From NCBI GenBank assembly GCA_032821775.1, contig JAVLRN010000005.1, positions 3,534,001 to 3,598,000 of the forward strand: a stretch of DNA of 64,000 nt. Reading direction: 5' to 3'. Below are positions 59,056-64,000 of the stretch, piece after piece (the stretch's first letter is position 1; every line of letters begins with the position of its first letter). Below the pieces are notes generated by a model. It was not told where the DNA came from. It saw only the letters and a program-made list of their open reading frames with translations, and made no database searches. The DNA is from Sanguinoderma infundibulare (lineage: Eukaryota > Basidiomycota > Agaricomycetes > Polyporales > Polyporaceae). Both the position numbers and the translations under genes were made by a program.

Positions 59056-59062
59056 TATAAAT
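59056..59062 (+). promoter_or_regulatory. TATA box upstream of the L3-specific segment
   Basis: TATAAAT, equivalent to 22,811 and 40,891. Here it stands about 170 bp before an ATG (59,229, MPDVPSSPPSDFQRYSS), consistent with it being the promoter of the gene that once occupied the L3-specific segment. Confidence 0.35.
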
Positions 59063-59863
59063 CCCGCTTCGAACTCAACCGCCTATGCTAGGAGCTTATC
59101 AACGGAGCAATCACGATTCCACCCACTCCTCCCCAGTCCTTCTCCCAGTGTCCGATGTGTAGCCGCTGCTCGACCGGCCATCTATCGGAGACCCAAGATT
59201 TACAGTAAAGCCGCATCTATCCTGTTCAATGCCAGACGTCCCTTCTAGCCCCCCTTCCGACTTTCAACGCTACTCGTCGGTAGCGAAGTAGAATTAAGCC
59301 AACGGAAATGGACCATCGCCTTCTTTTGAGTGAGCAGTAAATTTAACAAGTCGAAGAACTTGCAAGTAAGTACTGGTTGAAACGAGGCTACAGCGGGTCT
59401 GCCGTGGGTTCAATGTGGAACTTGAATGCGCCGAATTCGCTGAGCCAGAAGCGCCCATCATGCGTTTGTTTGTACACCATTGCGACCAAACAAGACCACT
59501 CCCGCCGTTGGCGGACACTGGTTGAACACTACGTTCATCCTTCCACCGTATGGCAGCAAACCTCGGTCCTGGCAGTTCAAGTCATTCGAGTCTTCCCATG
59601 TTGGCAACGAGCTTTACTTTTACCCCCAAAGCCCCCGTGAGCTGTTTATTTGGTCTCTTTGAATCTCGTGTAGGACTACTAGTAATCCTCTGCTGAACTT
59701 AGCCACAAACGGTCCCCAAGGCGAGCAGTCTTGACGATTGCCCCGGTCCCTCCTCCCTTCTGTCAGATGCCCAACAGGCCTTCGGTCGGCTATCTGTCGA
59801 GGAAGGCACATCCTCTGGGGAGACAGTCGGCGCAACACCCATCTTTTCCCTCAGGCTTCGCTC

Positions 59864-60087
59864 TTTTTGCGATGCCAAGGCCCCGGCGAATAGCAGCCTT
59901 CCCGCTGAACTATTGGTCGAGATCCTCACGGGAGGCGCATGGAGCGATTGGCGCCAGCTGCTCTCGCTCACGGGCTGCCTGTGCTGTCCGTTGTGCAACT
60001 GCCCTTGCTCGCTCGACTCACTTGTCGATACACTCTGCTCGAGTACATTGTCATCCCGTCGCTGAAGCACTTGAAGCTTCAATGGTA
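59864..60087 (+). pseudogene. F-box remnant
   Basis: AKAPANSSLPAELLVEILTG then GAWSDWRQLLSLTG fits the start of an F-box (LP.E.L..I.......W..L). The continuation LLEYIVIPSLKHLKLQW is in another frame and ends at a stop at 60,087. Short and frameshifted. Confidence 0.45.
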
Positions 60088-60520
60088 GGACAGTTCGCGG
60101 AAAACGCGGTACGATTCACCATGGACGGTGACGTTTACGTGGGTATCTGAGGAAACCGCGTCGGCACAAAGCTGGAGCGTCCCATGCGCTACATCGCGCC
60201 AGTGCTTGCATATGTGTCCACGGATTGCCTACATAATACCAAGTTCTCCCCCCTCTGTTCTCCATCTCTTCAGTGACGTTAACCTCGATCGTCAGAGCCG
60301 CAGGGTTCGACATTCCTGAGCGAAGGGCTGGCCACAGCTAGCGGCGAAGATTATCTTGATCGACAGCCGCATGCAGCAACGAGAGGTGGTCGAAGTGAGG
60401 ACTGTTGCAGCTGGTACGCGATCATGTCCGTTGCGGCATGCGACTTCCAGCCAGACAGAATGCTGCTCACCTCTGGTGTACTCTTGGACTCGGACCTGAT
60501 GACTCGTCGTCGAAGCGAGA

Positions 60521-60528
60521 TATAAAGG
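60521..60528 (+). promoter_or_regulatory. TATA box near the right end of the L3-specific segment
   Basis: TATAAAGG in GC-richer surroundings, about 90 bp from the MFS stop and antisense to that gene. Confidence 0.3.
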
Positions 60529-60617
60529 GAGAAAGATGAATTGTTATCGCAGTCTCTATTCGTGATAGTCCGTCGCGCTAGTCGTCAAGTGTAAGGATAT
60601 CACAACCGACGGAGCCT

Positions 60618-62647
60618 CTAGCAGTTGTCCCGTGAAGTAGTATACCCAATGTCTACCCACGAGCGCATCCGATCTCCATACCGGATGGTAAGCAGTATCA
60701 TTCTACATCCGTCGTCAGAGAGGATCCGGGCCAATGCCCCAACATTGTCTGACGTAAAGCGACACGCACCCGAAACCGGTCCATGCAATTACTGAAAAGA
60801 GCGCATTTGTTGCGACAACACCAAACGACTCTATAAGAGGCAGAGTGCTTGCGGTTGCGAACGCCATGATGAGCGAACGGAACGAGCTGCCGATCGTGGC
60901 ATCATCCCCTCAGCACGTTAGAATGCGGCACGAGCGTACGGCGAGAGATACTACTCACGAGCTAGCTGCCATAGTTTCAGCACTCCGGTCGTGCAAGATA
61001 TCGACGTAGTATGAGGAGCAAGGGGTCAAGACGATGTCCACCTGAAACTCGAGATGAGCAATGACACGATGCTTCATTCTGGAAGACGTACTCCGATACC
61101 GTTCATAAACAGCCAAACGGAGAGAATGGCGATCCCAGGGAGGCCTGGAACGTACTTCATGGTCAGGCCCGCTGCAAGGGTGGACACGGGTACTAAGAAC
61201 GCCGCGCCCCACATGGTAGCACGGAGACGATCTTCGGGCACCCAGACCCCATCGCGACGGTCCCGCCAAACGATGACAGCCCTGTCCGCTAAATGTCCGG
61301 CCAGCGGGGCACCGACTGTAGTGGAGAACCTTGAGTATGCTGCATGATCCCAGAGGTGATGCGCGAGGCCAGACGCACGAAAATTCCCTATGCCAATAGG
61401 AAGGAAAAATGCTCCTATGACGGCTTCATTTGAGATACCGTATGCCTCGCCCTGATGTTGCATAAGCGATGCTTCCGGAAGGGGAAAGAGTGTGGAGACT
61501 TACGACCGTATAGGAGAGAGGAACCATCATCACTGAAGAGCGTTAGCTACGTGGATGTTATACAAGACACGATCCTACCGAAATCGGTCGCCAAAGCGGT
61601 CGTAGTCGCAACGGTCTAAGCTCAAATGAGTCGATGTCAAGAGGACGACAAATGCGTGCTAGTGCGACACTGAACTCACCGGAATCAGAATGACGGGGCT
61701 GCGCAAGAGTGCGAGACTGCTAAGGGGGTTGAGGATCTTGAACTGGTTCCCCTCAGCCTTGAGCTGACCGAGCTTCTCTTCGGGCAGCGTTTCCGGGAGC
61801 CACAATGCGACCGCGACAAGCGCAGAGATGCCCATGAAGAACAACGCCCATTGGGCATAACGCCAAGAGGCATAATGCGTCGCAATACCTCCACAGACGG
61901 GTGCGATTGCTGGTCCGATGAGCGAAGCCTAAGCCAAGGCAGGAATGAGTCATCGTCAATGGAGCAAACTATGCCATGACTCACGCCGAAGAACAGGCCC
62001 ATAGCATAGCCCCGTTCCTCAAGTCGATAAATGTCTCCGATGACTCCTGCGCCGACAGACATTGCGCTTGAGAAACCGAAGGCTTGGACTACGCGCCAGA
62101 ACATGAGCGAGGGCACGGTGTAGGACAGTGCGACACCTATCGAGCCTATGCAAAGGCACGGCAAAGACCTGAGATACACAAAGCGGCGTCCATCTATCGC
62201 GACGCGACTTAATCGGCAGCCAGGAAACCTGAGGAGTATTCTGCTACTCACATGTGCCCGAATATGTCGCCCAGGTAAGACTGCCAATGGCCGCAGTAGC
62301 AAGAGACAAACTCACTGCAAGACTGTCCTGATGTCAGATCAAGAACCGGGACGCGAGGAGGAGCCCAGCGTACCTGATTATCGGACCTGTGGTGTTCAGC
62401 TCTCTGGCAATCTCTGGAATGGAGGGTATGAAAGAACCAGAGGCCAAGACTAGAATGATGCATTTCGATGAGTGTGGGGCTTCGACGTGTCTCCGACGCA
62501 CTCACAAGGAATCAGACCGGCGTAAGCGATGACGGCCACGATAACGCGTTTTTGGGAAGGGGAGAAGCGTTGGTAAAGGAGATTATGGTGCACGACGTCA
62601 ATGTCCGACGGCGCGGCCAGCAGCGGGCTTTCTTCTGTGGACGCCAT
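60618..62647 (-). CDS. MFS multidrug-type transporter, array copy 3
   Basis: Same exon-intron plan as the genes at 22,915 and 40,995, start ATG at 62,647, stop at 60,618-60,620. Coding differences are few, for example SVGAGVIGD where the others have SVSAGVIGD; the paralogue at 5,181 also has Gly here, so L3 keeps the older residue. Splice sites checked are conserved, so it should be functional. The upstream flank beyond 62,681 is unrelated to that of copies 1 and 2, so its promoter differs. Downstream, the L3-specific segment begins 26 bp after the stop. Expression may therefore differ from the other copies. Confidence 0.9.
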
Positions 62648-62681
62648 GTCGCTTCAAATTCTTGTTAAGCCTTGACGTCGA

Positions 62682-64000
62682 GCCTCGGTTCGGAATTCTT
62701 CGTGGGCGGGTGGTCGTCGCGAGCGAAGTTGTCTGGGCGGAGTAGTCCGGTACATAAGGTCGGTTTCGGTGTTTCGAGTCAGCCAAGACAGACCCCCGAG
62801 TGCTGTGCAATATTTTTCGCGCGTGATCGGTATCGCATGTACATGATCCGCCTTCGATCCGCCTTTTGCTGTGACTGCTCCATTCCGTGGACAGATAAGC
62901 ATTGCTTTCACGCTGGTGTAATCCGCCTCAATTGTATTCGGGCCGCGGATGCTTTTGGCGGGCCCCTATACCTTTGGTAACAGCGATCGGGGATCCGATT
63001 GCGCCCAGTCTAGTCAGTAAGTCGTCAAGTATATATTGCCATGCAATGGATGAGTCCATTCAAGTTCCACGTACGTGGATGTGCTCCATTCCGGCTTTAC
63101 ATGTACAGGGTAAGTACTGCACTAGCTTGTCCGAGTCCGATAAAGCCACGCACCGGCGTACTTGACCGTCTTCGCCCATAGGTCTTATCTATGACTCAGA
63201 TTCTAGTGCGTTGTGGCCATTTCCGCATTCAGGTGAAGTCCTAAGCCTTCGACGAGTCGCCTGATGTGCTCGGATTCTGTTCGCCGCCGCACACGCGAGG
63301 AGTTGTCTTTCAATCGTGGCGATGCTGGTGTCAAATTCAATTTGAACGCAGACACATAGCCATCTGTCGAGCCAGTATTTAGGTCACCCGAAAAGAAATC
63401 CTAGCTCTGAGAGAGCCAATAAAGCGGGAGAACGACTCAGATGGCAGTATGCGGCAGAAACGGTACATACCGTAAGTAGACGCCAATGATGATTTGTTGT
63501 TTGGTCACCGTGATGTACAAATAAACGAATATCGAATGACATGGGCGCTTCTTGTTTGCCAGCGACTGGCACGACGGTCGGACTGGGACGGCCCTCTCGT
63601 GCCAACCCCGGCCATGTAAGTTGTGAAACTTGCTAACAGTAATGACAACATATGAAAAGCGGGCGGACGCCCGCTCGTCCCGCCACCATCCTACCCCGAC
63701 TCCCAGACCTTCCAGTCCGATGTTGTCCCAGCGGTCGAGGACGTACAGGGTGCTCAGGAGGTGGAGGTGGAGGAGATGGTGGGGGAGGAAACACCGCTGT
63801 TGCGGACGGATGTAGGGAAGCAGACGACAGGCGTGTTTTGGGGGCTGAAGCGATGATGCGGTAAGAGAGATACCCTGGAATAGCTTCACGATCTTTTCTC
63901 TACTACTTCGAGTTTGGACATGCTATCGAACGACGTCACATTATGATGACAACCAGTTGTAATGCACCATGTCCTATCGGGGACCCGGCGTCCGTCACCC
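62682..64000. other. unique flank, no supported gene
   Basis: Contains the promoter side of MFS copy 3. A 150-residue minus-strand frame (63,889-63,437) and an overlapping Pro-rich frame near 63,660-63,850 have no recognisable domain. A gene entering from the right edge cannot be excluded. Confidence 0.35.

Larger units (their letters stand above)
59134..60592 (+). other. 1.46 kb segment present only in L3
   Basis: Lies between CTC CTC CC and TAAGGATATC, which are adjacent in L1 and L2. No target-site duplication or terminal inverted repeat is evident, so deletion from L1/L2 is as likely as insertion in L3. Plus-strand coding-like pieces: MPDVPSSPPSDFQRYSS (59,229), NVELECAEFAEPEAPIMRLF (about 59,412-59,471) and NTTFILPPYGSKPRSWQFKS then ESSHVGNELYFYPQSPRELF (59,525-59,655), in two frames. 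I do not recognise them. Confidence 0.5.
19765..62681. repeat. 18,080 bp-period segmental duplication, L1-M1-L2-M2-L3
   Basis: Every frame between about 21,670 and 37,800 recurs at exactly +18,080 with the same translation. From 37,805 the sequence recurs again at +18,080 up to 57,625. The layout is L1 19,765-24,998, M1 24,999-37,804, L2 37,805-43,078, M2 43,079-55,884, L3 55,885-62,681. The left edge of L1 and the right edge of L3 pass into unrelated unique DNA. The apparent 18,041 bp offset at the left of L1 comes from about 41 bp present in L2 and L3 near 39,186-39,253 and absent from L1 (near 21,146), less a 2 bp difference near 21,275. Confidence 0.95.
55885..62681. repeat. L repeat, copy 3, with two insertions
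   Basis: Matches L2 up to 57,625, then has 86 bp extra (57,626-57,711). It then diverges from L1/L2 at scattered, mostly transition, positions and carries 1.46 kb extra (59,134-60,592). Homology ends near 62,681, shortly upstream of the MFS start, where the sequence turns unique. The left part (55,885-59,133) has no supported gene. Confidence 0.9.

Noticed and set aside
19765..62681. L repeats as LTRs of a giant retroelement
   Set aside because: L carries a spliced host transporter gene, and neither L nor M shows reverse transcriptase, integrase, primer-binding site or terminal TG/CA with target duplication.
19765..62681. whole array as an assembly duplication
   Set aside because: Not fully excluded, but the hybrid L2 with parent-specific bases on each side and the L3-only insertions are hard to produce by assembly error; read depth would decide.
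63437..63889. 150-codon minus-strand gene at the right edge
   Set aside because: No motif, and an overlapping Pro-rich frame is equally open; not enough to call.

Overview
The window reads as nuclear DNA of a filamentous basidiomycete, probably an agaricomycete. Genes are split by many 48-60 bp GT-AG introns, there is a DUF6534 multi-pass membrane gene and several F-box/LRR genes, and the one tRNA has no encoded CCA. There are no bacterial operons, CRISPR arrays or recognisable transposon proteins.

Left part (1-19,764), single copy. On the minus strand it holds an alpha/beta-hydrolase (802-1,917), an 11-exon MFS transporter (5,181-7,224), a 14-exon DUF6534 protein (7,978-9,749), a mitochondrial-type PP2C phosphatase (12,017-13,869), an F-box gene with a stop codon in the F-box (14,638-16,512) and a Ser/Pro-rich protein (18,652-19,395). 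A tRNA-Glu(CTC) lies at 17,146-17,217. I could join the exons of the hydrolase, the DUF6534 gene and the phosphatase completely in frame.

Right part (19,765-62,681) is a segmental duplication with an 18,080 bp period, laid out L1-M1-L2-M2-L3. L (about 5.2 kb) carries an intact MFS transporter gene, so the window has three nearly identical copies plus the older paralogue at 5,181. M (about 12.8 kb) is a patchwork of remnants: a P450 without its N-terminal half, fused to the 3' side of a Zn-cluster transcription factor fragment; a coiled-coil protein; shugoshin without its coiled coil; a DUF92/TMEM19 membrane protein; and a CBM21/PP1-targeting protein ended by a stop at a conserved Trp. One short two-exon gene of unknown function in M is open.

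Diagnostic bases show that L2 is a hybrid: its left part matches L3 and its right part matches L1, with the switch inside a 50 bp interval (39,698-39,747). That is the expected product of unequal crossover between two pre-existing L repeats flanking one M. The M lesions seen are the same in both copies, so M decayed first and was then duplicated. L3 also carries an 86 bp inverted insertion and a 1.46 kb segment missing from L1 and L2. The visible functional result of the rearrangement is a higher dose of one transporter gene. The last 1.3 kb (62,682-64,000) is unique, with no gene I can support.
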